Shown here: positions 1 to 11,538 of the stretch, in pieces | Position numbering within the stretch: the first letter of the stretch is position 1 | Layout of the letters: the number at the start of each line of letters is the position of its first letter | Assembly (NCBI RefSeq): GCF_963576675.1 | Contig: NC_088918.1 | Coordinates: 47,091,501 to 47,155,500, forward strand | From: Euphorbia lathyris | Taxonomy: Eukaryota > Streptophyta > Magnoliopsida > Malpighiales > Euphorbiaceae | Direction: 5' to 3' | Length of the DNA stretch: 64,000 nt | Made by a program: the position numbers and the translations under genes | Notes under the pieces: generated by a model | The model's input: the letters and a program-made list of their open reading frames with translations, nothing else | Told to the model about the DNA's origin: nothing | Database searches by the model: none

Positions 1-2
1 TT

Positions 3-1091
3 CCTGCCCCAGTCAGCACTGACAGCATTAGAATTACTACTTCACCAACCATCACTACTGCCGATCAATCAACTCTTCCAGAACATCAAGTGCAGATTGA
101 AAACACACTTCCAGTCACTGACCCTATCATAACTCTGACTCCTCCACAAACTGGTCATACTGAGGAAACTAGGCAACATGATGATGAATCCCTCAACTAT
201 CTGCATGCCACCGAGTCTGGTAGAAAACTCATCAACTCGGTGCAGCCATTAATTAAAGACATTCATCCATCTGCTCAACCTACTGCTGGGTCCAGTAACA
301 ATACATCAACTCAGCTGTCCCAGGTCACTCAACTCTTAAATGAGGTTAAAGGACTGAAGGATCTGCTAAGTGATATGATTTCAATTCAATCCCATCAGCC
401 CAAGCAGGACTCTATAACCAAGCTGCCTGAGCTCCAGCTGACAACTGTTCAACATCTTAACACTCTTCAAGGCCAATTCCAGACCTTGTCAGCTGCGAAT
501 ACTCAGTATGCCACTTCTGATGAAGTTAAGATGCTCTTTGCCCAGCTTCACACTGAGCAAATCAAGACCAACAATCAGCTGGCTTCCTACTCTCAATGCT
601 CGGTGGAGCAAATAAGCGAAGCAGTTCGTCTGCTGAACTTAAATAAACAAGAGATGGACACTGACCAGATGAAGCAGAATGAGATTCTGGTCACTACCCA
701 AAGGACCTTCACACATGTGCGTCACAATAATATCCAGCGCCAATACTATGACTCAGCACTGCTGAAGACCTTTCATCAAGTCTTTGCTGCCCTGACAGAG
801 TCAATTACTTGGGTAGGTAAGTCTCAAGCTTACATACTGAGCTTGCTCAGCGCTGCTGAAATCGGCATTCCAAAAGAGCTCTTGAATGAAGGCGTTATTG
901 TCTTTGACGGCATTAACGAAAGTGCCGACAAACTTAAGGAGCTGTCCGCCGTGCTAACCACCGCTGTCTTAACCGACTCTTTTAGAATTCTTGCTCCTCC
1001 CGATACTGACAAAACGGGGGAGAAAGAACAAGCAAGAACTCAGCCGGAGGCTCCTAGAAGCAGTCAGTCTAAGCAAAAGAAAAAGAAGTAA
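3..1091 (+). CDS. 3' ORF of a Sirevirus-like copia element (partial, continues to the left)
   Basis: The frame is open from the window edge (base 3) to the stop at 1089-1091, so the visible 360-odd residues are the C-terminal part of a longer protein; the GTG at 90 is not a convincing start. The protein is rich in Gln, Thr, Ser and Leu, has a heptad-like coiled-coil stretch in its middle (around window 330-720), and ends in a strongly basic tail of Gln, Ser and Lys. No pol motif is visible. It lies between where pol should end and the 3' LTR. Sireviruses (SIRE/Maximus clade of Ty1-copia) are known to carry an extra, sometimes 'env-like', ORF here, often with coiled coil; I see no clear membrane segment. 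It could also be the C-terminal tail of a long gag or pol fusion. Its function is not established. Confidence 0.6.
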   Translation, partial: PAPVSTDSIRITTSPTITTADQSTLPEHQVQIENTLPVTDPIITLTPPQTGHTEETRQHDDESLNYLHATESGRKLINSVQPLIKDIHPSAQPTAGSSNNTSTQLSQVTQLLNEVKGLKDLLSDMISIQSHQPKQDSITKLPELQLTTVQHLNTLQGQFQTLSAANTQYATSDEVKMLFAQLHTEQIKTNNQLASYSQCSVEQISEAVRLLNLNKQEMDTDQMKQNEILVTTQRTFTHVRHNNIQRQYYDSALLKTFHQVFAALTESITWVGKSQAYILSLLSAAEIGIPKELLNEGVIVFDGINESADKLKELSAVLTTAVLTDSFRILAPPDTDKTGEKEQARTQPEAPRSSQSKQKKKK

Positions 1092-1638
1092 AAATAGGCT
1101 AGCTCAGCTTTGTTTAACTTAGTGTCTACTCTATATGTTCTTTTATGCTCATCTTTTGCTATGTATGCTGACTACTTCACTTTAATACAATACTTGCATC
1201 CTTTATCCTAACTTGAGTTATTTCATATGATGCTGAGTATTATGTTATTATGTATCTTCAACTAAATCAACTGTGTTTACTGTCTATAATACTTGTTGAT
1301 TGTATCCCATGCTGATCAAATGTTTGACATTGTCCTGTATGCGTACAAAACATTGTCTCATAAAAACCATTGAACAAAATACTTACTCAGCGCTCTCTGA
1401 ATGATAAACCTTCCGCTTAATACTGAGTAAAATAGAATATGTTCCATGAGCTGACCTATATCTGAAAACTGACCTTAGACCTACTCGATTAAACCTTAGA
1501 ATGTTTAGAGTTAAAACTAAGTCAGTAGCTCATCCCTGACGGGGGAGTTTGCTAAGCAATAATAGGTCAACTATCATGGGGGAGCTCAACACTGAGTTCC
1601 TCGCTGAATAGTTTTGCCAACATCAAAATGGGGGAGTT
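1016..1638 (+). promoter_or_regulatory. Multiple polypurine tracts before the 3' LTR
   Basis: Four copies of a GGGGGAG core are seen: at 1016, 1541, 1578 and 1630, the last directly abutting the LTR. The polypurine tract primes plus-strand DNA synthesis in LTR retrotransposons. Several copies upstream of the 3' LTR is a feature reported for Sireviruses and supports that assignment. Confidence 0.6.
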
Positions 1639-2982
1639 TGTTGAAACACCTTTCCACATGATTTTGATTTGACAAAATTATTTAAGTAAAATTAAATATA
1701 TTCTAATCACACTAAGTTTAAATGCTTTGATTTATTATACTAATGTGTTTGTTCAATGTTGAGTTAAAATTGTTTATAAGACATAAAGAATTAAAAAGCC
1801 CAAGGCCCATACGGAAGTCAAGGCCCAAGTCAAACAGATCAAGACAACTCGGCCCGCGTGTGCAAAACGCTGTTGTTACGATCAAAACGCAACTCAGCAA
1901 GAGAAGGATCTAGAAGACCTTCGTTGAACAACTTCGGAGTGAAGCCGCTGAGTTGAATCGACAAAGAGTACAAGACAGCAGCTGAGCAAGAACAACTTCC
2001 AGACAAAGTGTTTCCACTTTGGGTAAAGTTCAGAAGACATAGAACGCTGTCTAGTTGACCTTACCGTAAATGGAGAGACATTCTGCCGAGCTGACTAAAA
2101 GCTGCTCAACACTGACCGAGGACAGAAGATACTCAAATCTGATTGGCCGAGAGCTCTGAGCAAGACTGAGTCACAACGACAGGAAGCCGTTTCCCTCCAA
2201 CGGTTATTTCGAAATTCGAAATGACCGATGTCTCAGACGTCTCTATAAATAGAGCCCTTCAGTTGCTTCATTTCACACAGAACTTGATAAAGCCATTACG
2301 CTGACCAAAATTCTACTCAAAGTTCTGCAAGAAAAAGCAAAGCAAATTCTTACACCAAATTTCATATCTTTTGTGTAAAAGTCTAGAGTGATTATTCAAT
2401 CATCTAAGGTGTCTTAGCAATTATTGTTTAGGACAAATCTTTATCATTTCTAGAGATTAGAAAGGAGAGGCTGAGTACTCGGTTATAGTACTCAGCGAGA
2501 GATTAGGAGTGAGTAGAGGTATAGAGGAAGGTACTCTTGTTATACTCAACTTCTAAGTTGTAAAAGGTTTGATGCTCTACCGTTAAAGAGCTCAGTAGAG
2601 AATTCGAAATCTCGGAACGTGTTTCGGGGATAGGACGTAGGCTTGGAGGCCGAACCTGGATAAATCTGCTGAGTAATATCTTTCTAACCTTAAACTCCTT
2701 AATATATATATTGCTTGCTTAAACAAAACTGACCAAGTAAAGAGGTCAAGCTGAGTTGTGTGTATTGAGTATATGAGTTCAGGAATAGACTCAAAGTGCT
2801 ATCTCCTGACTCAACGAAAGAAGCTGACTTAGTCACCAGTTGACTAAGCTAGTGTCTTATTGACTCAACGCGCTGTGTAATCCTTTTAAAGGAAAAAGAA
2901 GTCAGCCTTAACGTACTTAATTTTAAAATAGTTCCTATCCCCCCCCCTTGGAACTAACTTGTTACGTTATAAGGGACCAACA
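1639..2982 (+). repeat. 3' LTR of the Sirevirus-like element (1344 bp)
   Basis: Begins TGTTGAAACACC and ends GGACCAACA, giving the expected TG...CA ends. It follows a polypurine tract. A second copy lies at 55710-57049 with matching ends and nearly the same length (1340 bp), which fixes both borders. It is inserted in the 5' LTR of copia A: the bases after it (GAATC) continue that LTR, as shown by comparison with about 10640. The matching 5' half of the element and the other copy of the target duplication lie left of the window. Confidence 0.85.
2244..2252 (+). promoter_or_regulatory. TATA box in the Sirevirus LTR
   Basis: TATAAATAG inside the LTR, conserved at the equivalent place (56319-56327) in the solo LTR copy. 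Transcription of the element would start about 30 bp downstream. Confidence 0.55.
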
Positions 2983-3902
2983 GAATCAACCTATCTTCTT
3001 ATAGCTTTGGGGGAATGTTTACGGTTCTGCTAATCACAGTCCTCACACTCATTCCGTTATACAAAGATTAAATGTAATTTTGGGAAAGTAATTTAATGGT
3101 TGTATACGACTAGTAGTAATAAGAACCTAATGGGCCCCACATAAGACTTGGAACCAAAAAGAGGAATGTATATTAATTAATGGATGGAAGCCCAACTTAG
3201 TCCACTAAGGCCCATATAGAGATGGGGGCGAAATTTCATGTGTATGGACACATGTGGGAATTAATTTAATTTTAACAATTGTAATTAGATTATAATTATG
3301 GATTAAATTAATTATAGGATAATTAAGTTAGAAGGTTTATTGTGATTAAATTGCTTCTAATTATTATCCTATTAAATAAGTTAATATTATCTTTATATTT
3401 AGATATAATTATAGATAATAATAATAAGAGTATTATTCTGAATATAACTCTTAATAGGTAACCTAATTCTATCTAACTAGGGTTTAGATACAAGAGGTTA
3501 TTTATACCCCCCTTTATTGCAAATTTCGGCCAACCCTAATCATCCTGTAGAGTGAGAATTTCGACCCCCACCGTAGAGGACGAAATTGCACCACTTGCTT
3601 CCATTCGATTGATTTTATCTCTTCCTCTTTCTCCTTGATCTTGTGTTGATTTGTTAGAGACAATCTACTTTGATTGTTTTCCTGGTTGAGATTCTAACTT
3701 GTTTGATCTTGTGTTTTTCTTTGTGCTCGTAAACTTGGAACTAGAGTTGAGGGCACTTCATTAGCAACGGCAGATAGTTCATCATAAAAGGTATTTCCTT
3801 CTATCATTCCTTGTATGAAATAATGATTAACAGATCTTGGTTTAAGGAAATAGGTTAAAAAATTTATATTTCCGCTACCAAACATTTGCCTATTTTTCCT
3901 TC
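2983..3902 (+). repeat. Copia A 5' LTR, right-hand portion
   Basis: Matches 10643-11538 of the 3' LTR with scattered substitutions. It retains about 50 bp around 3473-3520 (including a TATTTATA-like stretch) that the 3' LTR lacks. It ends TTCCTTCA rather than the canonical CAACA end seen in copia B, so its terminus is mutated. Confidence 0.85.
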
Positions 3903-3903
3903 A

Positions 3904-3915
3904 GTGGTATTAGAG
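3904..3915 (+). promoter_or_regulatory. Primer binding site (initiator Met tRNA)
   Basis: TGGTATTAGAGC directly after the LTR differs by one base from TGGTATCAGAGC, the classical plant copia site complementary to initiator methionine tRNA. Copia B keeps the perfect form (minus strand, 23079-23091). Confidence 0.85.
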
Positions 3916-4255
3916 CCTGCGTTAAATCCGTTATTTCATATATGAAAATCAAAGGTTTCAATCAGATTGAATAAATATTTATTGTTAGGTTAAGTAATAA
4001 AATTGTTTTGATTAATTAATCTAAAGATAAATGAGTTTTGATTACCTGATAATCAAAACTGATTATGCAAAAGTTCCTGATTAATTTGGTTGATAATCAT
4101 TATAACAAAAACTAATAGTTTTATGGTTAGATTAATAAAAGTTTGTTTTGTTAATTCTAAAAGATAAAACAGAAAATTCTTGAAAGTTTTCTGATATTCT
4201 AAAAATTGTTTTAAATCAAATATATATACATATATTTATTTATATTTAAAAAAAA

Positions 4256-4436
4256 CAGCAGCTCGGGTTGCGCCGCGAGGCAGCAACCCGAACTGCTGTT
4301 CGACGGTTACTGCCTTGCGACAGCAACCAGAAGCGACGGGCCGCTGCTACCCCAAGGCAGCGATGGGCCTGTCGCATGCTGCTTCCGAACGGAAGCAGCA
4401 GATTAGGATCGGGCCGTTTATCGGCCCGGCCCGACT
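4256..4436 (+). repeat. GC-rich palindromic block in the copia A leader
   Basis: About 180 bp of GC-rich DNA inside a leader that is otherwise strongly AT-rich. It contains several self-complementary stretches, for example the arms around 4259-4275 and 4287-4303 and a GGCCC-type stem near 4420-4432. The short open frame across it is probably not a gene. Confidence 0.6.
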
Positions 4437-4474
4437 GTATATATATTTTAAAATTGTTTTAAAATAAAAGAGCT

Positions 4475-4479
<5 letters not shown>

Positions 4480-4537
<58 letters not shown>
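4480..4537 (+). repeat. (AT)n microsatellite
   Basis: Uninterrupted alternating A/T of about 58 bp in the copia A leader, just after the GC-rich block. The copia B leader has only a short AT run at the matching place, so this is a local expansion. Confidence 0.9.
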
Positions 4538-4538
<1 letters not shown>

Positions 4539-5831
4539 GTTTTCAAAAATAAATAGTTTTCTGTTTTGATTATCAAATAAAATGAGTTTATTTAAAAGTT
4601 TGTTTTACTTAATATTTGATATATGTAAATCAAAGTGTTAAATGAATTATACAAATTGATTGGGATATGCATAATGTAAATTTTTGTATAGTTGTATTAA
4701 TCTAATATGTAATTGTTACAGTTTGATTGGATTAGATATAAGGGATACAAAATTAATGGAATTAAAATTGGATGAAAGTTATTTTGAGATGTTAATGTGA
4801 TTAACCTAAATATTACATAAATAATTTATGTAATCAACCAATTAAATTTATTTAATTGAGTCTATGCATGTTTGGGGTTATGGACATATTTGGACCCTCT
4901 ATTTAGTCTTTTGGTATTTTTGGAAAATAGAGCTTGCATGTCATGCCTATCTACTATCTATTGTAATTTCTCTTCTCATCTAATTCCTTTCAAATTAGTT
5001 GAAGTTTTCTTTAGTAGTATAGAAATTAATTTTTGATGTAATTCCAAGGCACCATGGAAAAGACGGAGGACCTATAGAGAAATATGTAATAGTTAATATT
5101 TCCCTAGGGTTGACCATTTATTCTGTTTCTGGCTCAACGGAATAATTTAGATTATATGTCCATAACTGCCAATGTAAATTGTATGTGTCTGATGTATGCT
5201 AAAGCAAATCAAGACTATGTTAGATTATGAGACTAATTAAAATAAAAATCTCTCGCTAATTAAAAGTTAAGTCAATAAGCAAGTTATAAAATAGTTGCCT
5301 CCCTAATATTATAATTCAGCCGGCAGTACTGGGGGCCTTTGGGTTGTTGAGTCACTCAAGCTTGGGGTCTTATGGTAACACCTGAATTATTGAAAATCGT
5401 TTTCATAAATATAAGGTTATGACTTAAACTAGCCTAGAATAATTGGATGAGTCACTCATGTTGTTCAAAGCTAGTAGGCAATATGGTTGGGATTAATAAC
5501 AAAATGTATTAGTTACTAATGTGGTTAGTAACCCAATAACCTAGGAATCATATTGTTGATGTGATTGATTACACGAATCTACCTATCGAATGAGGCTAGC
5601 TTGTTGAGTCACTCAAGGCGGAACTTCACTAGATAGGATCCTAGCCCATTAAAGAATTTATGAAATTCTTCAGATTAATATTGAGGGCTATTAATTTGGC
5701 AAAATAGTGGGAGCAATTTAAAATAAAATTAAAAGTCCTATAATTTTAAATTGATATACTTTAAAGCAAATGAATAACATACGTTTACTCTTTCTCACTC
5801 TCAGGTTATATTAAAACACACTCCTAAAATC

Positions 5832-6655
5832 ATGACTAAAACCAATCTGCAAAATATACTTACTGATAACAAGTTGAACGGTTCAAACTTCACCGACTGG
5901 TATCGCAACCTCAAAATTGTTTTGAAGTTCAATAAGATATGGTATGTACTTGATACATCCATACCCCCTACCCCAGCTAATGATGCTCCCATTGAAGAGA
6001 TCGATGCTTACCAGAAGCATAAGTCCGATGATGATCATGCAGGATGCATCATACTTGCATCAATGACACCAGAATTGCAAAGGCAACATGAGGAGATGGA
6101 TGCCTATTCTATTGTCGCACACCTGAAAGAGTTGTTTGCGAAACAGACTCGTTGCGAATGCTATGAGATATCGAAGCTATTGTATCTCTGCAGGATGCAA
6201 GAGGGCACATTTGTGATGACACATTATGTCAAGATGATTGGCTATATTACCAAGCTTTCGAATATTGGATTTACGATGGATCATGAACTAAGTGTCGACT
6301 TACTTCTTCAATCCCTCTTAGAGAGTTATTCACAGTTCATCATGAACTACCAAATGAATGACTTGCAGAACTCTCTTGAAGAGCTTGCAAACATGCTCAA
6401 GACAGTTGAACCTAATATGAAGAAAGACAAGGCAATACCTGCTATTGTCATTGAGGGATCAAGGAAGATGAAATGGAACCCTCCCAATCCTAGATATCCC
6501 AAGAAGGGCAAGAGAGTCATGCCAGCTCAAGCTAAGGGGAATCAAGTGAAGAAGCCCAAGGGAGAATGCCACTTTTGTGGTAAAGATGGGCATTAGAGAA
6601 GGAACTGCAAGGAGTACTTAGCCTCCCTCAAGAAGGGAAAAGACGATACTTCTAC
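5832..6655 (+). pseudogene. Copia A gag remnant
   Basis: Starts at ATG 5832. The first 250 residues align with the copia B gag in order, including the N-terminal copia-gag segment (NGSNFTDW) and the central gag domain. The nucleocapsid zinc knuckle CHFCGKDGH (CX2CX4H form) is interrupted by a TAG exactly where copia B has a Trp, and the last Cys of the knuckle follows after that stop. Gag packages element RNA in virus-like particles. The stop separates gag from the protease. Confidence 0.85.
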
Positions 6656-9600
6656 TTCTGGTATGTTCTATATTGAAATCAATACAATTTCACAATCTGA
6701 ATATTGGGTATTGGATACCGGATGTGAATCTCATGTTTGTACAAATATGCAGAAATTAAGGCATACTAGGGATTTGAAGAAAGGAGACATAAATTTGCGA
6801 GTTGGGAATGGAGCAAGAGTTGCAGCGCTCGCAATTGGAGATTATGTTTTAAATTTGCCATCTGGGCTTGTAATAGAATTAAGGAACTGTTTGTATGTTC
6901 CAAAGATGTCTTGAAACATTATTTATATTAGCTGTCTTGTTGATGATGGCTTTAATATTTCAATTAAGAACAAAGTTTGTGAGTTTTATAGAAATGGGAT
7001 TTTCTATTTTTCAGGAATATCATTAAATGGGATTTATGTTTTAGATGATAAAATTTCTATGTTCACAATTGATACCAAAAGACATAAGCTAGATAATGCA
7101 ACTTACTTGTGGCATTGTCGTTTAGGCCATATAAACAAAAGATGCATGCTTAAGCTACATCAAGATTGGCTTATAGATTCAATTGATTGTGAATCAATGG
7201 AAACATGTGAAGTGTGTTTAAAAGGAAAAATGACAAAGACACCCTTTAGCAATAAAGGCGAGCGTGTATCAGACACTCTAGGATTAATACATTCGGATGT
7301 ATGTGGTCCTATGTCCGTCCAAGCAAGAGGATGATTCAGATACTTCATTAGCTTCATAGATGACCATACTAGATATGGTTATATTTATTTGATGAAGCAC
7401 AAGTCAGAAGCTTTTGAGAATTCAAATGCTTCAAGAATGAAGTAGAAAATCAAACAGGAAAGAAAATTAAGATACTTCGATCAGATCGAGGTGGTGAATA
7501 TCTTTCAGATGATTTTCTGAACTATCTAACTGAATGTGGGATTTGCTCACAATGAACACCTTCTTATACACCACAACACAATGGTGTATCCGAAAGGAGA
7601 AACTGTACCTTATTGGATATGGTACGATCCATGATGAGCACAACATTACTTCCAAAGACTTTCTGGGGATATGCCTTAGAAACTACCATATTTACCCTAA
7701 ACCGAGTACCCACCAAATCCGTCAGTTTTACACCATATGAATTGTTCATTGGTAAGAAACCTAATTTCTCCTTTATGAGAATATGGGTTGTTCAGCATTT
7801 GTCAAGCGTATAGCATCAGATAAACTGGATGCTAAATCTGGTAAGTGTTTCTTTATAGGATACTCTAAGGAAACTGTAGGGTATTACTTCTATCATCCAG
7901 ATGATCAGAAAGTAATAGTATCCAAACATGCAGTGTTTCTAGAGAAAGAGTTTCTTGAAGAAACGCAAACGGGAGGCATAATTGAACTTGAAGAAGTTCA
8001 AGAAGAAACACCAGTTGAAACAACAGAGGCGATTGAGGAACCCGAGGCAGTCCCATTAGATGAGACTCAAGTGCCATTACCTACTCGTAGATCACAAAGA
8101 GTTTGTGAACTCCCAATTAGATATGGTTTTCTAATGGGAGATGATGAAGAGGTTCCCGTGTTAGACGATGAAACAGAGAACTACGAAGAGGCTCTTACAA
8201 GTCCAGATTCCAAAGCATGGCTTGAAGCCATGAATTCTGAAATGGATTCCATGTATACCAACCAAGTGTGGAATTTGGTTGATCCATCCGAAGGATAAAA
8301 CCCATTGGGTGCAGGTGGATCTTCAAGAAGAAGACAGGCATTGATGGAAAGGTTAGCACCTACAAAGCTAGGTTAGTAGCGAAAGGATTCTGTCAGAAAC
8401 AAGGAGTTGATTATGACGAAACTTTCTCTCCAGTAGCCATGTCCAAATCAATCAGAATTATGCTCGCTATTGCCGCTCACTACGATTATGAGATTTGGCA
8501 AATGGATGTGAAACCATTTCCTAAATGGAAACCTGCTTGAGGATGTATATATGACGCAACCTGAAGGTTTTATATCGAAGGATGCAACCAAGGTTTGCAA
8601 ACTTCAGAGATCCATTCATGGACTCAAGCAAGCATCAAGGAGCTGGAACAAACGTTTTGATGAAACCATAAAACAATTTGGTTTCGAACAAAACTGCGAA
8701 GAAGCTTGTATTTACAAGAAAATTAGTGGGAGCTCAGTAGCATTTCTCATACTATATGTGGATGACATATTACTGATGGGAAATGATATAGCTCTGCTAC
8801 AGTCGGTGAAAATATGGTTATCAGGTAAGGTGAAGCAGCTTATATATTAGAGATAAAGATCTATAGAGATAGATCAAGAAGACTGCTTAGTCTTTCACAA
8901 GCTACATACATTGAAAAGTTGCTAAAGCGGTTTAGCATGCTTGAATCGAAAAGAGGTAACTTACCCATGAGACATGGGATGAAGTTAAATAATCATCAGT
9001 ATCCTAAAATGGGAGATGATAAGAAACGCATGGCTGTAATTCCGTACGCTAGTGCAATTGGTTCGATTATGTATGCTATGCTTTGCACTGGGCCTGATGT
9101 AGCGTTCGCGTTAAGCATAATGAGTCGCTAGCAAGGAAATCTAGGTGATGAACACTAGAATGTTGTCAAGAACATTCTTAAGTACTTGAGAAGGACTAAA
9201 GACATATTTCTAGTGTACGGAGAAGGGGAACTGAAAATAGAGGGATTTTCATATGCCAGACATCTCACGGATGAGAACGATTTTAGATCAGGATACCTGT
9301 TTATCTTGAATGGGGGCACGGTCAGTTGGAAGAGTTCCAAGCAGGAAAGTGTGGCTTTCTTTACCACCGAGTCTGAGTACATCACAGCTGCGGAGGCAGC
9401 AAAGGAAGCGGTTTGGATTAAGAAGTTCATCACTAAACTTGGTGTGGTGCCTGACATTGTGAATCCCATTACTTTGTACTGTGATAACAATGGAACCATT
9501 GCACAAGCAAAGGAACCACGGTCTCATAATGCATCCAAGCATTACCTTAAGCAATACCATCTTGTAAGGGAGATTGTTGCAAGAGGAGATGTGAGAATAG

Positions 9601-9716
9601 AAAGAGTACCAACAGAGGACAACATAGCAGATTCGTTGACAAAGCCTTTAACCCAGAAAGTACATGATCGTCATCTAAGTTCTACTGGGATTAGTTGTAG
9701 AAACATTTGGCTTTAG
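6656..9716 (+). pseudogene. Copia A pol remnant (protease-integrase-RT-RNase H)
   Basis: Pieces in order: protease with the DTGC motif near 6715; GAG-pre-integrase (WHCRLGHINKR) near 7110; integrase core with HSDVCGP near 7290, RSDRGGEY near 7480 and VSERR near 7590; reverse transcriptase with YVDDILLMGN near 8755; RNase H with LYCDNNGTIAQ near 9475. Damage includes TGA at 6912 and 7332, a frameshift near 7420, TGA in place of Trp near 7553, frameshifts near 7780 and 8510, a stop at 8298, a deletion near 8825 that removes residues present in copia B, and TAG at 9156-9158. Not functional. Confidence 0.9.
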
Positions 9717-9730
9717 TCCAAGTGAGAGTA

Positions 9731-11538
9731 TATTGGGGTTTAGTGTCATATAGTCAATTATTATAGGATATAAACCAACTGTAAATGAATTGTTCTTTAT
9801 ATCATTTGTTTTAATAAGATATGGTTTTCAAACTATATAAAGGCAATTACTTTTAAGAACTAAACAAGTCTAATAAAAGGAAATCCCTAAGTTTATTTAA
9901 AGTGATTATAAAGTGTTCATACAAGCATGAAGTGAGACAAAACATTGTAATAAACTAATAAACTTAAAACCACCCCCAAGTCAAGTAATATGTTTTGAAT
10001 AGGGATTGACATAATAATGTGGAGACTTGCATGTAACAATGTTTTCTATCGAGATAGAGAGCTGATCTCACAAGCTTCAGATATGCAGATATCTGGATAG
10101 TTACATGAATCCAGTGAAGGAGTTCATTAGGATTGGGGACCCGACTTGAGATAACAGGATGGATGGATTTATCCTATGTCACATGTTCATCACACTGGTA
10201 TTAATAGGTATAAGTAATCCTCAGACTCAAAGGAATGTTAATTAGTGATTCTGGATTATGGAATGTGATACTTTGACTCTGTTCAAACACGATCCATAAC
10301 AGAGATGACTCTAGGGAGTGTGCGGGAAGGCGTTGGGTATCACATGAAGTAATTGCAGAATAGTTAACATTGGATTGAGCATTTGTCACTCCTGATAAAT
10401 GGGAGATATGTCTAAGGATCGCTTTTGGAAGACTTGACTCTAAATCCTTGCAAGGTGATAGCTTAAGAATTGAAATAAAGATTTCACTTAACCTATCTAT
10501 TCAGAGTTAATTCTGCTTGTATAAGTAAAACAAATGTCTCGCTATATGTGACTTGACATAATCCATAGTCATAAGATTATGTTCAAGGATGTAGTTGATA
10601 AAGGATCGAATTATACTGTGACTAATACGGGAAGGTCAACGACGGAATCAACATGTCTTCTTATAGCTCTGGGGGAATGTTTACGGTTCTGCTAATCACA
10701 GTCCTCGCACTCATTCCGTTATACAAAGATTAAATGTAATTTTGGGAAATTAATTTAATGTTTGTATACGGCTAGTAGTAATAAGAACCTAATGGGTCAC
10801 ACATAAGACTTGGAACCAAAAAGAGGAATGAATATTAATTAATGGATGGAAGCCCAACTTAGTCCACTAAGGCCTATATAGAGAAGGGGGGCGAAATTTC
10901 ATGTGTATGGACACATGTGGGAATTAATTTAATTTTGACAATTGTAATTAGATTATAATTGTGGATTAAATTAATTATAGGATAATTAAGTTAGAAGGTT
11001 TATTGTGATTAAATTGCTTCTAATTATTATCCTATTAAATATGTTAATATTATCTTTATATTTAGATATAATTATAGATAATAATAATAATAATAATAAT
11101 AAGAGTATTATTCTGAATATAACTCTTAATAGGTAACATAATTCTATCTCTATTGCAAATTTCGGCCAACCCTAATCATCCCGTATAGTGAGAATTTCGA
11201 CCCCCACCGTAGAGGACGAAATCGCACCACTTGCTTCCATTCTATTGATTTATCTCCTCCTCTTTCTCCTTGATCTTGTGTTGATTTGTTAGAGACAATC
11301 TACTTTGCTTGTTTTCCTGGTTGAGATTCTAACTTGTTTGATCTTGTGTTTTTCTTTGTGCTCGTGAACTCGGAACTAGAGTTGAGGGCACTTCATTAGC
11401 AACGGTAGATAGTTCATCATAAAATGTATTTCCTTCTATACTTCCTTGTATGAAATAACGATTAACGGATCTTGGTTTAAGGAAATAGGTTAAATTTTTT
11501 ATATTTTCGCTGTCAAACGTTTGCCTATTTTTCCTTCA
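9731..11538 (+). repeat. Copia A 3' LTR (about 1.81 kb)
   Basis: Starts TATTGGGGTTTAG, a one-base decay of the TGTTGGGGTTTAG start seen in copia B, right after a purine-rich AGTGAGAG tract. It ends TTCCTTCA like the 5' copy. It contains a short AAT trinucleotide expansion near 11080 that is longer than in the 5' LTR. The element's target duplication cannot be checked because the left end is outside the window. Confidence 0.85.

Larger units (their letters stand above)
3916..5831 (+). other. Long untranslated leader of copia A
   Basis: About 1.9 kb between primer site and gag ATG, with no credible gene. It holds a GC-rich palindromic block (4256-4436), an (AT)n run (4480-4537), and three copies of an inverted repeat of type TTGAGT-N-ACTCAA at 5347-5359, 5447-5459 (ATGAGT variant) and 5604-5616. 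Copia B has a leader of the same length with the same arrangement. Confidence 0.7.
2983..11538 (+). mobile_element. Copia A: decayed Ty1-copia retrotransposon
   Basis: Order of parts: truncated 5' LTR (2983-3902), primer site, about 1.9-kb leader, gag (from 5832), pol (to 9716), 3' LTR (9731-11538). It is the same family as the minus-strand copy at 15493-24957. Its left LTR is split by the Sirevirus insertion and the missing part lies left of the window. The element itself interrupts a LINE, whose remains resume at 11539. It has many stops and frameshifts and cannot encode its own proteins. The exact clade (long-LTR copia such as Angela or Tork type) is not settled. Confidence 0.9.

Noticed and set aside
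4268..4462. 64-codon plus-strand frame rich in Arg
   Set aside because: It covers the GC-rich leader block of copia A; the matching block in copia B does not preserve the frame.
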